Assembly: GCF_001678665.1 (NCBI RefSeq)
Contig: NZ_LZRP01000001.1
Coordinates: 682,001-746,000, forward strand
Source: Erythrobacter sp. QSSC1-22B
GTDB lineage: Bacteria; Pseudomonadota; Alphaproteobacteria; Sphingomonadales; Sphingomonadaceae
Reading direction: 5' to 3'
DNA: 64,000 nt
Made by a program: the position numbers and the translations under genes. Below, in pieces: positions 38,344-48,503 of this stretch. The notes beneath the pieces were generated by a model that was given only the letters and a program-made list of their open reading frames with translations, searched no databases and was not told the DNA's origin. The number at the start of each line of letters is the position of its first letter. The stretch's first letter is position 1.

Positions 38344-39441
38344 ATGAATGGCAAGAATTCCCCCTACACCTATGCCGATGCGGGCGTTTCGATCGCTGCG
38401 GGCAACGCGCTGGTCAAGGCGATCGGGCCGCTGGCGAAGTCCACCGCACGCCCCGGCGCCGACAGCGAACTGGGGGGATTCGGCGGCTTCTTCGACCCCA
38501 AGGCAGCGGGTTATGTCGACCCCCTGCTGGTGGCGGCAAACGACGGGGTCGGGACCAAGCTCAAGCTGGCGATCGACCAGGACCGCCACGACAGCGTCGG
38601 CGTCGATCTGGTCGCGATGTGCGTCAACGACCTCATCGTCCAGGGCGCCGAGCCGCTGTTCTTCCTCGATTATTTCGCCACCGGCAAGCTCGAGAACGGC
38701 ATCGCAACACGAGTCGTCGCGGGTATCGCCGAGGGCTGCAAGCAGGCGGGCTGCGCGCTGATCGGCGGCGAGACCGCAGAGATGCCGGGGATGTACGCGC
38801 CGGGGGATTACGACCTCGCTGGCTTCTGCGTCGGTGCGGTCGAGCGCGGCGAGCAGCTCACCGGTGAGCGGGTGGCACCCGGGCAGGTGCTGCTCGGGCT
38901 CGCGAGTTCGGGGGTGCATTCCAACGGTTATTCGCTGGTCCGGCGACTTGCGGAAGACAAAGGCTGGCAACTCGACGCGCCCGCGCCTTTCGATGCCGAG
39001 CGTACGCTGATCGATGCGCTGATCGAACCGACGCGGATTTACGTGAAGAGCCTGCTGGGTCCGATCCGCGCCGGGCGGATCGCCGCGCTGGCGCATATCA
39101 CCGGTGGCGGTCTGCTCGAGAACATCCCGCGCGTCCTGCCCGAGAGTGCCCATGCGGTCGTCGATGCCGATGGATGGCGGCAGCCGGGCCTGATGGCTTT
39201 CCTCCAGCAACAGGGCGCGATCGAGCCGGGGGAAATGGCGCGGACCTTCAACTGCGGTGTCGGAATGGTGCTCGCGGTCGATGCGGGCGATGTCGAAGCG
39301 CTCACCGAATCACTTACCACCGCAGGCGAGACCGTGTTGCGGATCGGCACGATCGAATCGGGCGATCGTGGCTGCACCGTCCGTGGCGGCGGCGGCACCT
39401 GGGGTACCGACAAAGCCTGGGAGGCACGCCATCTTGCCTGA
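38344..39441 (+). CDS. purM: Phosphoribosylformylglycinamidine cyclo-ligase (AIR synthetase)
   Basis: PurM makes aminoimidazole ribotide in purine synthesis. The 365-residue protein shows [18 protein letters not shown], the [10 protein letters not shown] phosphate segment, [31 protein letters not shown] and [11 protein letters not shown], all diagnostic. The stop codon lies inside the start of purN (8-base overlap), the usual purMN arrangement. Confidence 0.97.
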   Translation: MNGKNSPYTYADAGVSIAAGNALVKAIGPLAKSTARPGADSELGGFGGFFDPKAAGYVDPLLVAANDGVGTKLKLAIDQDRHDSVGVDLVAMCVNDLIVQGAEPLFFLDYFATGKLENGIATRVVAGIAEGCKQAGCALIGGETAEMPGMYAPGDYDLAGFCVGAVERGEQLTGERVAPGQVLLGLASSGVHSNGYSLVRRLAEDKGWQLDAPAPFDAERTLIDALIEPTRIYVKSLLGPIRAGRIAALAHITGGGLLENIPRVLPESAHAVVDADGWRQPGLMAFLQQQGAIEPGEMARTFNCGVGMVLAVDAGDVEALTESLTTAGETVLRIGTIESGDRGCTVRGGGGTWGTDKAWEARHLA

Positions 39442-40057
39442 CCGTCACCGCGACAAGGCCAAGGTCGCGGTCTTTATCTCGGGGGTCGGCACCAATATGG
39501 CCGCGCTGCTCTATGCCGGGCGTCAGCCGGGATCGCCCTATGAGGTGGTGCTGGTCGCGAGCAACGATCCCGAGGCCCAGGGGCTGGATCTTGCCCGCGG
39601 CGAGGGGGTCGCCAGTTTCGCGAAGCCGCACAGGGGCATGGCTCGCGAGCAGCACGACGCGCTGATGGAGCAGGCCACCATTGATGCCGGCGCCGATTAT
39701 ATCGCGCTGGCGGGCTATATGCGTATCCTGACCCCCGTCTTCGTCGCGCGCTGGAAGGGGCGGATGCTCAATATCCACCCCTCGCTGCTCCCGCTCTATC
39801 CCGGGCTCGACACGCACGCCCGCGCGATCGCGGCGGGCGATACGAAGGCAGGCGCGACGGTGCATCTGGTGACCGACGAACTCGACATGGGCGAAGCGCT
39901 CGGCCGCGCCGAGGTTGCGATCCGCCCCGACGATACGCCCGAGAACCTCGCCGCGAGGGTTCGGCTGGCCGAGCACCAACTCTATCCCCGCGTGCTCGCC
40001 GATTATATCGCGCGGGTACACCAGGCGCAGGCGCCGCTCGCCGGCGCGATGCAATAG
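39434..40057 (+). CDS. purN: Phosphoribosylglycinamide formyltransferase
   Basis: PurN transfers a formyl group from 10-formyl-THF to GAR. The 207-residue protein has ISGVGTNM near the N-terminus and the catalytic Asn113, His115 and Asp151 ([16 protein letters not shown] and VTDELDMG). The only start that gives the normal N-terminus is TTG at 39434, with GGAGG 9 bases upstream and an 8-base overlap with purM. The weak start codon may keep purN expression coupled to purM. Confidence 0.95.
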   Translation: MPDRHRDKAKVAVFISGVGTNMAALLYAGRQPGSPYEVVLVASNDPEAQGLDLARGEGVASFAKPHRGMAREQHDALMEQATIDAGADYIALAGYMRILTPVFVARWKGRMLNIHPSLLPLYPGLDTHARAIAAGDTKAGATVHLVTDELDMGEALGRAEVAIRPDDTPENLAARVRLAEHQLYPRVLADYIARVHQAQAPLAGAMQ

Positions 40058-40074
40058 CAGGGCGCGTCTAAGAA

Positions 40075-41313
40075 ATGGCCACCCCTGCCCGCTCGCATCC
40101 GCTTGCCCGCTCCGGTTTCGCGCACAACGCCGACCGCGTCATCGCGCGGATGTGGCAGCACGGGCTGACGGTCAGGCCGCCGCTCGATCCAGAATTCCTG
40201 TGGCGCAAGGGCAGCGAGGGCTTCGAACCCGCAGACGAAATCTCGATCCGCAGTCCGCAGGATGTCGCCGATTTCCGCGACCGGCTCGAGCGGTTGTGCA
40301 CCAGCCTGACCAGCGAGGCCGCGCTCAACGCGCTCGGCCACACCATGGCCTATGGCCAGCTCACCGCGGCGATCCGCAAGCGCCATGCGCTGGGCCGCCT
40401 GTGGCGCGAGCAGCCCGAACTCGCCACCACGCCGATCGCGCCACCGATCGTGGTTGTCGGCCAGATGCGCGCCGGGACCACTCGGCTCCATCGGCTGCTC
40501 TCGGCCGATCCGGCGCATGCCGGGACGCGCTTTTGCAACGCGCTCGATCCGGTCCCCGCCAAGCCCGACTGGCGCCCGGTGAAGAGCGGTTTTACGCTGG
40601 CGCTGGCGCGGCGGATCAATCCCTGGCTCGACACTCTGCACCCTTTCGGCGCGACGCGGGTGGACGAGGAGATCAGCTGGCTGTCCTACGCACTCGACGC
40701 CTGTGCTTATGAGGCGCAGTGGCACATTCCCGGTTTCGTTGCCTTCAACGAAGGTACTGACTCCAAGTCTGTCTATCGTGAATTTGCGCGAATCCTGCGC
40801 AGCGATGCCGCGGCCATGGGCAATTCGGAGTTGCCGCGGGTACTCAAATGTCCGCAATATTCCGAGGCCCTGTCCGCCCTGCTGGAACAGTTTCCCGATG
40901 CTCGAATCGTCGTTGCACAACGCGACGACGACGCGGTTCTGGAAAGTTCGATCTCGATGGTGGCGAGCCAGTCCGCGTTCCAATCGGACCACGTCGACAT
41001 TGCGGCTATCCGGCTGGAATGGCGGAGGAAAATTGCCATGCGCGAGAAGCGGACCAAGGCCGCGCTGGCGGATTTCGACGGCCCGCTGGCGCGGGTCGGA
41101 TTCGAAGAGCTCAACAATGACAGCGAAGCGGTTGTGCAACGCGTCTACAAGGATCTGGGTATAGTGCTGTCACCCGAGGCGCGGCTTGCCATGCAGCGCG
41201 AGCGGACGCGTGCGTCGCGCGACGGCCATAAGGGGCATCGCGCGCAGATTGAAGGCTTTGCCGATCAGGCCGAGCAACCGCGCGCCGAAGCCGCCGCGGT
41301 TCGCCAGATCTGA
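40075..41313 (+). CDS. Sulfotransferase family protein
   Basis: A 412-residue protein with a P-loop-like 5'-phosphosulfate binding segment (IVVVGQMRAGTTRLHRLL, residues about 125-142), followed by DEEISWLSYALDACAYE and the 3'-phosphate region PRVLKCPQYSEALSAL. It resembles the bacterial sulfotransferase 3 type that uses PAPS to sulfate a carbohydrate, lipid or other alcohol; no partner gene identifies the acceptor. It follows purN by 17 bases but probably does not function with it. Confidence 0.85.
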   Translation: MATPARSHPLARSGFAHNADRVIARMWQHGLTVRPPLDPEFLWRKGSEGFEPADEISIRSPQDVADFRDRLERLCTSLTSEAALNALGHTMAYGQLTAAIRKRHALGRLWREQPELATTPIAPPIVVVGQMRAGTTRLHRLLSADPAHAGTRFCNALDPVPAKPDWRPVKSGFTLALARRINPWLDTLHPFGATRVDEEISWLSYALDACAYEAQWHIPGFVAFNEGTDSKSVYREFARILRSDAAAMGNSELPRVLKCPQYSEALSALLEQFPDARIVVAQRDDDAVLESSISMVASQSAFQSDHVDIAAIRLEWRRKIAMREKRTKAALADFDGPLARVGFEELNNDSEAVVQRVYKDLGIVLSPEARLAMQRERTRASRDGHKGHRAQIEGFADQAEQPRAEAAAVRQI

Positions 41314-41325
41314 TTTTCAAGCAGC

Positions 41326-41359
41326 GCGGGGAAGGACGAGCACTCCCGCCCTTCCCCGC
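41326..41359. terminator. Hairpin between convergent genes (possible bidirectional terminator)
   Basis: GCGGGGAAGG (41326-41335) pairs exactly with CCTTCCCCGC (41350-41359) around a 14-base loop. It lies between the sulfotransferase stop (41313) and the ndk stop (41368). Neither side has a T-run, so it is at best a weak intrinsic terminator, or an mRNA-stabilising hairpin. Confidence 0.5.
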
Positions 41360-41367
41360 CAGCCGGA

Positions 41368-41790
41368 TCAGCCGACGATTTCGTCTTTGTTGAAGAAGAA
41401 GGCGATCTCGGTCGCGGCGTTCTCTTCGGAATCCGAACCATGGACCGAATTGGCCTCGATGTTCTCGGCATAGGCCTTGCGGATCGTGCCCTCGGCGGCG
41501 TCGGCGGGGTTGGTCGCGCCCATCGCGTCGCGGTTGCGCTTCACCGCATCCTCGCCCTCGAGCACCTGGACCACAACCGGGCCGCTGGTCATGAAGGTGA
41601 CCAGTTCGCCGTAGAAGGGGCGATCCTTGTGGACCTCGTAAAAGCCCTTGGCCTGCTCCTCGGTCATCATGATGCGCTTCGAAGCGACGACGCGCAGGCC
41701 GGCTTCCTCAAGCATCTTGGTGACCGCGCCGGTCAGGTTGCGGCGCGTCGCGTCGGGCTTGATGATCGAAAAGGTGCGGGTGGTCGCCAT
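41368..41790 (-). CDS. ndk: Nucleoside-diphosphate kinase
   Basis: Ndk equalises NTP pools by phosphotransfer through a histidine. The 140-residue protein is exactly the family length, with [17 protein letters not shown] and the catalytic His117 in NSVHGSDS. The start at 41790 has GAGGA 8 bases upstream. Confidence 0.97.
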   Translation of the reverse strand: MATTRTFSIIKPDATRRNLTGAVTKMLEEAGLRVVASKRIMMTEEQAKGFYEVHKDRPFYGELVTFMTSGPVVVQVLEGEDAVKRNRDAMGATNPADAAEGTIRKAYAENIEANSVHGSDSEENAATEIAFFFNKDEIVG

Positions 41791-41873
41791 GGGAAATATC
41801 CTCATTGTCGGTGGAATGGAAATGTCGCGTAATTGGGCGCGCCCCTAGCGCCGCACCCTCGCGCGGGCAAGCA

Positions 41874-42395
41874 TCAGTTGAGTCCGCGCCGCAGCGTGAG
41901 CTGGCCTGTGGTCTCCCCTGTTTCACCGCTCGACTGAAACGCGAAGCTGGTGCCATCGGGTGCCTCGCCCGCAATCATGGTCATGGCGTCGGTCTCGAGG
42001 TGGAGTTCGATAGCGATCCCGGCAGCCTCTGCTTGCCGGCGATAGAAAGCGACCAGATCGGCGGGGCTGTCCTCGCTCGCCAGCGAGACCATGACCCCGG
42101 CCGCGTCGTTGCGGCCGATCTGGATGGTGTTGCGTATCTCGGCGCCGGGATAGATGCTGAAGCCTTCGGGCAACCGCGGAACGACGCGCTCGCCCGCGCG
42201 CATCGTGGTGGTGCCGTCCTCGTTGTTGACCACCGCGCGGGTCTCGCCGGTTTCGGGATCGACCTCGTAGATCCCGGTCTCGAATTGCTGGCTCTCCTGC
42301 TCAGCTACCGTTTCCTCTTCGGGAGCCGGGCTGCAGGCGGTGAGAAACAGGCTGGCAAACATGGGGACGGACAGCGGGGGGCCGGCGAGGCGCAT
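41874..42395 (-). CDS. Putative lipoprotein of unknown function
   Basis: A 173-residue protein with a signal peptide and lipobox (LFLTAC, lipidated Cys21), an acidic linker, and a domain (residues about 60-170) with LPEGFSIYPGAEIRNTIQIG and VAFYRRQAEAAGIAIELHLETD. This pattern suggests a compact alpha/beta fold found in other envelope proteins, but I do not recognise a family name. The ATG at 42395 has GGAG 7 bases upstream. It sits between ndk and holC on the same strand. Confidence 0.78.
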   Translation of the reverse strand: MRLAGPPLSVPMFASLFLTACSPAPEEETVAEQESQQFETGIYEVDPETGETRAVVNNEDGTTTMRAGERVVPRLPEGFSIYPGAEIRNTIQIGRNDAAGVMVSLASEDSPADLVAFYRRQAEAAGIAIELHLETDAMTMIAGEAPDGTSFAFQSSGETGETTGQLTLRRGLN

Positions 42396-42425
42396 GGAAA
42401 TCTCCTTCACCTTTCCAACGAGGCG

Positions 42426-42863
42426 TCACCCCACTTCGATCCAGCCGCCGTTTTCCTGTTTCCAGGCATGGCTCTCGATAGCGTCGCGGGCGCGGAAGCT
42501 GCGCCACAGCTCGCGCGCATTTTGCGTGGCCGCGGCATCGAACAGCAGGAAGGTGCGCTCGAACGCGGCAGCTTCCTCGCGCCAGACGCCATCGGCGAGG
42601 ATCACCATCCGCGCATCGTTGGGCGCAGTGCAGGCATCGGACAGCAGGATCGGCTGGCGCGCTTCATGCGCTTCGCCCGCCTCGCCATGGGCGAGAAAAT
42701 GCGCGCCACCCTCGCTCCACAGCGCCCGCGAAATGCCCGCGCGCAGTTCGCCGTCGCCGCTCACCACCAGCAGCCGCTGGCCGGCCTGCAGCGCCTTGCG
42801 CGCGAGCAGTGGCACGACCTGTTCGACCGGATCGCGGCTCAGCTGGTAGAAATCGACCCGCAT
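42426..42863 (-). CDS. holC: DNA polymerase III subunit chi
   Basis: Chi links the clamp loader to SSB. The 145-residue protein starts MRVDFYQLSRDPVEQVVPLLARKALQAGQ and contains the conserved PILLSD and FLLFDA segments. It follows the small DUF2256 gene and pepA; pepA-holC is a widely conserved pair. The stop of the DUF2256 gene is 4 bases upstream of this start. Confidence 0.9.
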   Translation of the reverse strand: MRVDFYQLSRDPVEQVVPLLARKALQAGQRLLVVSGDGELRAGISRALWSEGGAHFLAHGEAGEAHEARQPILLSDACTAPNDARMVILADGVWREEAAAFERTFLLFDAAATQNARELWRSFRARDAIESHAWKQENGGWIEVG

Positions 42864-42867
42864 CGCC

Positions 42868-43026
42868 TCATGCCGCCTTGGCACTGCGGCAGCGATCGGA
42901 ACAGAACTTCACTGCATCCCAGTCGCGCGCCCATTTCTTCCGCCAGGCAAACGGCAGGCCGCAGGCGGCACAGATCTTCGACGGCAGGTCGCCCTTACGC
43001 CGCATCTTGCCCGTGCCGCCCGCCAT
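42868..43026 (-). CDS. DUF2256 domain-containing small protein
   Basis: This 52-residue gene was found by translating the gap between pepA and holC. The product [20 protein letters not shown]... continues with a zinc-ribbon-like pattern of two CxxC/CxxxC cysteine pairs (CAAC, and FCSDRC) and the [13 protein letters not shown] core of DUF2256. The function is unknown; in other bacteria the family is found beside photolyase-like or repair genes. Here it is 9 bases after pepA and 4 bases before holC, so all three are one transcript. Confidence 0.88.
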   Translation of the reverse strand: MAGGTGKMRRKGDLPSKICAACGLPFAWRKKWARDWDAVKFCSDRCRSAKAA

Positions 43027-43035
43027 CTGAGTCGC

Positions 43036-44490
43036 TCAGCCTTCGATTGTATCGGCGACCAGCTGGTTCATCAGCCGCACGCCAAACCCGCTCGCACCCT
43101 TGTCCCAGGTCGCGCCGGGCTTGTCGGTCCACACCGTGCCGGCGATATCGACATGCGCCCAGGGGGTGTCGTCCATGATGAAACGCTGGAGGAACTGCGC
43201 CGCGGTGATCGACCCGGCCGCCTTGCCGCCGATGTTCTTCATGTCGGCGATCGGGGAATCGATCATCTTGTCGTAGGCAGCGCCCATCGGCATCCGCCAG
43301 ACGCTGTCGCCGCTCGTCTTGCCCGCCTTGTCGAGATCGGACCACAGGTCGTCATTGTTCGAGAAGACACCGGCATGCTCGTGTCCGAGCGAGACGATGA
43401 TCGCGCCGGTGAGCGTGGCGAAATCGACCACGCGGGCAGGCTTGAATTCCTTCTGCGTCCAGTGGAGCGCGTCGCACAGCACCAGCCGCCCTTCGGCATC
43501 GGTGTTGAGGATTTCGACGGTCTGACCCGACATCGAGGTCACGACATCGCCCGGGCGCTGCGCCGCGCCATCGGGCATGTTCTCGACCAGGCCGACCACG
43601 CCGACGATATTGGCTTTGGCCTTGCGCTTGACCAACGCCAGCATGCCGCCGGCGACCGCGCCGCCACCGCCCATGTCCCATTTCATGTCTTCCATGCCCG
43701 GACCCGGCTTGATCGAGATCCCGCCGGTGTCGAAGGTCACGCCCTTGCCGACGAAGGCGAGCGGTGCCGCGCCGTCTTCGCCGCCGTTCCAGCGGATCGC
43801 GAGGATCCGCGATTCGCGCATCGAGCCCTGCCCCACGCCGAGCAGTGCGCCCATCCCGAGATCATGCATCTGCGTTTCGTCGAGAACGATCAGCTCCGCA
43901 CTGGTACCCTCGAAGCGCGCCTGGCAGCGTTCGACGAAACTTTCGGGGTAAATCACATTGGCGGGCTCAGTGACCAGCTCGCGGGTGAATTCCACGCCTT
44001 CGGCAATCGGCTCGACCGCCTGCCAGGCCGCTTGCCCGCCCTCGGGCGCGTTGAACACGACGACGCTCTTGAGCGTGATCTTCTGCTCGTCCTTGAGCTT
44101 GGTGCGATAGACGTCGTAGCGCCAGTTGCGCAGCCGCAGGCCGAGCAGCAGATGCGCCAGCTCGTCCTTCTTGAGATTGCCGGCATCGAGAGCGATTCTC
44201 TCCACACCAGCGGACTGGAATTTGGCGGCCAGCGCCGCGCCGGCGCGTTCCAGATTGGCGGCACGCTTGGCATCGCCGGGATCGCCGGCGCCGGCGATGG
44301 CGAGGCGGATCACCGCCCCGTCGCGCTCGACGAAACCGTCGAAGACCTGACCGACGCGCCCCTTGAAGCGCGCCGCCTGGGCACCCTCCTTCATGGCGGG
44401 CTCGAGGCCTTCGGGAAGCTTGCCCTTGTCGGCGCTTTGAGCAATGAGCCGCAGCCCTTCAGGACGGGACTGGCTAAATTCGATGTTCAT
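43036..44490 (-). CDS. pepA: Leucyl aminopeptidase
   Basis: PepA is a dimetal M17 aminopeptidase that removes N-terminal residues from peptides and in some bacteria also acts in DNA transactions. The 484-residue protein has VGKGVTFDTGGISIKPG, the signature NTDAEGRL and the metal-binding KWDMGGGG region. The start at 44490 has GGGAGA upstream. It is divergent from lptD, with 103 bases between starts, and heads the pepA-DUF2256-holC cluster. Confidence 0.96.
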   Translation of the reverse strand: MNIEFSQSRPEGLRLIAQSADKGKLPEGLEPAMKEGAQAARFKGRVGQVFDGFVERDGAVIRLAIAGAGDPGDAKRAANLERAGAALAAKFQSAGVERIALDAGNLKKDELAHLLLGLRLRNWRYDVYRTKLKDEQKITLKSVVVFNAPEGGQAAWQAVEPIAEGVEFTRELVTEPANVIYPESFVERCQARFEGTSAELIVLDETQMHDLGMGALLGVGQGSMRESRILAIRWNGGEDGAAPLAFVGKGVTFDTGGISIKPGPGMEDMKWDMGGGGAVAGGMLALVKRKAKANIVGVVGLVENMPDGAAQRPGDVVTSMSGQTVEILNTDAEGRLVLCDALHWTQKEFKPARVVDFATLTGAIIVSLGHEHAGVFSNNDDLWSDLDKAGKTSGDSVWRMPMGAAYDKMIDSPIADMKNIGGKAAGSITAAQFLQRFIMDDTPWAHVDIAGTVWTDKPGATWDKGASGFGVRLMNQLVADTIEG

Positions 44491-44593
44491 GGGATCTCCC
44501 GGAATTCTGGATCGGGACGCTGCGGCTCCGGGCCGCGACGCCCCCTTTCGGATGCCGATTGCGATTAGGCGGACGCAGTGCGATAGGCAAGGC

Positions 44594-46960
44594 ATGCCCT
44601 CGCTCCGCCGCCGCGCGCCCCGTTCCTGCTCGTTTCAGGCCCGCTCGCTTCAGGCGCGGCTGGCGGCATCCGCTTGCGTGCTCGCCTTCGTGCTCGCGCC
44701 CGCGCAACTTGCAGCGCAGGAAGGCGCCGCCGCCGGAATGGCGACCGCGCAGGAGCAGACCGACCTGCCCCAGCCGCGCGATCCCGCCAGCGAAGCAGCG
44801 CTCGCACCCGAGCTGCCCCAGGAGCCCCAACCGATTCTGAGCGCGGAAGCGAGCGACGGCCAGGCGATCGATTTCGAGGCCCAGACGCTCAGCTTCGACC
44901 AGGAAACCGATACCGTCACCGCGGCGGGCAATGTGGTGCTGCGCAGCGGCGACCGCTCGGTACGCGCCGACAACGTCCGCTGGAACCGGCAGAGCGGCGA
45001 AATTCTCGCCACTGGCCGGGTCCGCTTCGTCGACGAGAACGGCAACCAGCTTTATACGGATTCGGTCACGCTGACCGACGAGTTCGAAGCGGGCGCGATG
45101 GAAGACCTGCTGCTCGCGCTGCGGCAGGGCGGACGGCTGGCAGCGCAATCGGGGCTGCGCGAGACCGATGGCACGATCACGCTCACGCAGGCGGCCTACA
45201 GCGCCTGTGCGGTCACGACCCCCGACGGCTGCGACAAATCGCCCAGCTGGCGGATCACCGCCGAACGGGTGAGCTACGACCCGGCCGACAACCAGGTGCG
45301 GTTCCGCAACGCCTATCTCGAACTGTTCGGCGCCCGCATCCTGCCGCTGCCGGGTCTGTCGATTCGCACTGATGGCGGCGCGGTGGCGGGCTTTCTTGTC
45401 CCCGACCTGCGGGTATCGGAAAGCAATGGAGTCGAGGTCAGCGGCAGCTATTACTGGCGACTGGCACCGAACCGCGACCTGACCGCCAGCGCCTATCTGT
45501 TCACCGGCGCGCCGCCGATGGTCAGCGCGCAGTACCGCCATCTCGCCGACAGGGGCGCGTTCCAGATTACGGGCTACGCGACTTACAGCCGCCGCATCGG
45601 CAGTTTCGGAACCGATCCGACCGGTGCCAGCGATCCGCGAGGCTATGTGTTCGCCAACGGAAAGTTCCAGTTCACTCCGGAATGGAGCCTGACCGGATCG
45701 CTGCGGATGGCGAGCGACCGAACCTTCCTGCGCCGCTACGACATCAGCCGCGACGATCGCCTGCGTTCGGTGGTCGAGCTGGAGCGGATCGACAGCGATT
45801 CCTATCTCTCGATCGCCGGCTGGGCGACCCAGACGCTGCGGCTCGGCACTCCGCAGGGCCAGGTCCCGCTGGCTCTGCCCGCAATCGATTACCGCAAGCG
45901 GCTCGACGATCCGCTGCTCGGCGGCAAGGTCGAGCTGCAGGCCAACAGCCTGGCGATCCTGCGCCGCGACGGACAGGATACACAGCGCGCCTTCGCCCGC
46001 GCGCGCTGGGATCTGCGCCGGATCACCGGAATGGGCCAGGTGGTCCAACTCACCGGACTGGTGCGCGGCGATGTCTATCATTCGGACGAGAATTTTCTCA
46101 CCCCGACGCAGTTCTATCGCGGCGAGCCGGGCTGGCAGGGGCGCGGTATCGCGCTCGCCGCGGTGGATGTCCGCTGGCCGCTGGTGGGCGAGTTTGCGGG
46201 CGGCGAACAGGTGCTGACCCCGCGACTGCAACTGGTGGCGACCCCGCCGATCCGCAATCTCGCCATCCCCAACGAGGATGCGCGCGCGATCGATCTGGAA
46301 GATTCCAACCTTTTTGCGCTCAACCGCTTCCCCGGCTACGATCGCGTCGAGGACGGGGTGCGGTTGACCTATGGCTTCGACTGGCAGTTGCGGCGGCCAG
46401 GGTGGGAAGTGAAGTCGACGCTGGGGCAGTCCTACCGGCTCGCGCGCGATCCGGGCATCCTGCTCGACGGGACCGGCCTGTCAGAGCGCGTTTCCGACAT
46501 GGTCGGGCGGACCGAGGTACGGTTCCGCGACTTCGTCAAATTTACCTATCGTTACCGGCTCGACAAGGACAGTCTGGCCATCCGCCGCAACGAAATCGAC
46601 GCTACCGTCGGATCGGCGCGCACCTATGCCGAGATCGGCTATCTGCGGCTCAACCGCGATATCGATCAGGTCGAGGATCTCCAGGACCGCGAGGAATTGC
46701 GCGGAGCGGTGCGCATCGCCTTCCTCGACTATTGGTCGGTGTTCGGATCGGGGGTGTTCAACCTGACCGACCAGTCCGAGGATCCCACTTTCGAATCCGA
46801 CGGGTTCGAGGCCATCCGTACGCGGCTGGGCATCGCCTATCAGGACGATTGCATCGAGATGGGGCTGACCTGGCGGCGCGACTATGTCAGCAGCGGCGAT
46901 GCCGAACGCGGCGACACTTTCCAGCTCTATTTCAGCCTGCGCAATCTGGGTTTCCGCTGA
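44594..46960 (+). CDS. lptD: LPS-assembly protein LptD
   Basis: LptD is the outer-membrane beta-barrel that delivers lipopolysaccharide to the cell surface with LptE. The 788-residue protein has a signal peptide (ending LAPAQLAAQ), a periplasmic OstA/LptA-like jellyroll (about 90-200, VTAAGNVVLRSGDRSVRADNVRWNRQSGEI), and a C-terminal barrel ending in alternating strands (FQLYFSLRNLGFR, aromatic C-terminus). The start at 44594 has AGGCAAGG close by. It is followed by surA, pdxA and rsmA, the classic lptD operon order. Confidence 0.95.
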   Translation: MPSLRRRAPRSCSFQARSLQARLAASACVLAFVLAPAQLAAQEGAAAGMATAQEQTDLPQPRDPASEAALAPELPQEPQPILSAEASDGQAIDFEAQTLSFDQETDTVTAAGNVVLRSGDRSVRADNVRWNRQSGEILATGRVRFVDENGNQLYTDSVTLTDEFEAGAMEDLLLALRQGGRLAAQSGLRETDGTITLTQAAYSACAVTTPDGCDKSPSWRITAERVSYDPADNQVRFRNAYLELFGARILPLPGLSIRTDGGAVAGFLVPDLRVSESNGVEVSGSYYWRLAPNRDLTASAYLFTGAPPMVSAQYRHLADRGAFQITGYATYSRRIGSFGTDPTGASDPRGYVFANGKFQFTPEWSLTGSLRMASDRTFLRRYDISRDDRLRSVVELERIDSDSYLSIAGWATQTLRLGTPQGQVPLALPAIDYRKRLDDPLLGGKVELQANSLAILRRDGQDTQRAFARARWDLRRITGMGQVVQLTGLVRGDVYHSDENFLTPTQFYRGEPGWQGRGIALAAVDVRWPLVGEFAGGEQVLTPRLQLVATPPIRNLAIPNEDARAIDLEDSNLFALNRFPGYDRVEDGVRLTYGFDWQLRRPGWEVKSTLGQSYRLARDPGILLDGTGLSERVSDMVGRTEVRFRDFVKFTYRYRLDKDSLAIRRNEIDATVGSARTYAEIGYLRLNRDIDQVEDLQDREELRGAVRIAFLDYWSVFGSGVFNLTDQSEDPTFESDGFEAIRTRLGIAYQDDCIEMGLTWRRDYVSSGDAERGDTFQLYFSLRNLGFR

Positions 46961-47135
46961 GCGCGCTGCGGCCCGCGCCGGGACCCGCCACGCATCGCTG
47001 CACGCGGCCCCGTTGGCAGCGCGCGGCAAACGCGCTATCCGGCGCGCCAATCAGCTACGGTTAAGCCTGGCAGCGCCAGGGACCGCAGCCATATCCGGGC
47101 GTCTGCAAACGGCGCTGCATTGGGACGATAAATAC

Positions 47136-48494
47136 GTGACGCGCAAAACGCTTTCCAATCTGGTTTCCATGGTCGCGCTGGCCGGGCTCGTCGTGTCGCC
47201 GACCGTCGCTTCGGCGCAGGCTGCGCAAGCGGCACCGCCACCGCCGACCGCCAACACTCTCGACTTGCCCGAGAACATCACGATCGTCGGTCCGCAGACT
47301 CCCAATCTGCGTACCGCGACTGCAGTGGTGAACGGAGCCGTGATCACCGGCACCGATATCGACCAGCGCGTCGCGCTGGTGACTGCGGCGAGCGAGAACG
47401 AGATCGCCGGCGAGGAATTGCAGCGGCTGCGGATGCAGGTGCTGCGCAATCTGATCGACGAGACGCTGCAGATCCAGGAAGCCCAGGCGCAGGAAATCGC
47501 GATTGCGCCCGAAGAGATCAACCAGACATATGCGCGACTCGCGCAGCAGAACTTCGGCCAGAACGTCGGGGCGATGGACACCTATCTGACCGGGATCGGC
47601 TCGTCGCCGGGCTCGCTCAAGCGCCAGATCGAGGGCGAGCTTGCCTGGCAGCGGCTGCTGCGCCGCAATGTGGCGCCCTTCGTCAATGTCTCCGAGGAAG
47701 AAGTGAACGAGCTGCTCGAACGGCTCGAGGCCTCGCGCGGGACCGAGGAGCATCGCCTGGGCGAAATCTTCCTCTCCGCCACCCCCGATAGCCAGGCCGC
47801 GGTCCAGCAGAATGCGACGCGGATCGTCGAGCAAATCCGCGAGGGCGGCAGCTTCGTGGGTTATGCCCGGCAATTCTCCGAAGCTTCCACCGCCGCAGTT
47901 GGCGGCGATCTGGGCTGGGTGCGGCTGGCGCAATTGCCCGCCGAACTCGCCACCGTCGCGCGTGAGATGCAGCCCGGCCAACTGGTCGGCCCCGTCCCCA
48001 TTCCGGGTGGTTTCTCGATCCTCTACCTGATCGACAAGCGCCAGGTCCTGACCGCCGATCCGCGCGACGCGCTGCTCAGCCTCAAGCAGATTTCGATAGG
48101 CTTCGAGGCAGGGACCACCGAAGCGGTTGCCACCGCCCGCGCCAGCGAATTCGCGCAGGCGATGCAGTCGATCCGCGGTTGTGGCGATGCCGAGAACGCA
48201 GCCGGAGCGATTGGTGCCACCGTGGTAACCAACGACCAGATCCGCGCGCGTTCGCTGCCCGATGCGCTTCAGAACGCCGTGCTGCAGCTGCAGGTCGGAC
48301 AGACCACCCCGCCCTTCGGCTCGGTCGAAGACGGCATTCGCGTCCTTATGCTGTGCGGTCGCGACGATGCGCAGGCCGAGTCCGGTCCCGATTTCGATCA
48401 GCTGATGGGCCAGATCGAAGACGAACGCGTCAACAAGCGTGCCCAGCGCTATCTGCGCGATCTGCGCAACGACGCCTACATCGTCTACAATTGA
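47136..48494 (+). CDS. surA: Periplasmic peptidyl-prolyl isomerase / chaperone SurA
   Basis: SurA escorts outer-membrane proteins, including LptD, to the Bam complex. The 452-residue protein has a signal peptide (ending SPTVASAQA), the SurA N-terminal domain (RTATAVVNGAVITGTDIDQRVALV), and at least one parvulin domain (EHRLGEIFLSATPDSQAAV to GGDLGWV, then PVPIPGGFSILYLIDKR). The GTG at 47136 gives a clean signal peptide; upstream there is 175 bases of GC-rich intergenic sequence where I see no gene. Confidence 0.92.
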   Translation: MTRKTLSNLVSMVALAGLVVSPTVASAQAAQAAPPPPTANTLDLPENITIVGPQTPNLRTATAVVNGAVITGTDIDQRVALVTAASENEIAGEELQRLRMQVLRNLIDETLQIQEAQAQEIAIAPEEINQTYARLAQQNFGQNVGAMDTYLTGIGSSPGSLKRQIEGELAWQRLLRRNVAPFVNVSEEEVNELLERLEASRGTEEHRLGEIFLSATPDSQAAVQQNATRIVEQIREGGSFVGYARQFSEASTAAVGGDLGWVRLAQLPAELATVAREMQPGQLVGPVPIPGGFSILYLIDKRQVLTADPRDALLSLKQISIGFEAGTTEAVATARASEFAQAMQSIRGCGDAENAAGAIGATVVTNDQIRARSLPDALQNAVLQLQVGQTTPPFGSVEDGIRVLMLCGRDDAQAESGPDFDQLMGQIEDERVNKRAQRYLRDLRNDAYIVYN

Positions 48495-48503
48495 GCCCCA
48501 CAG

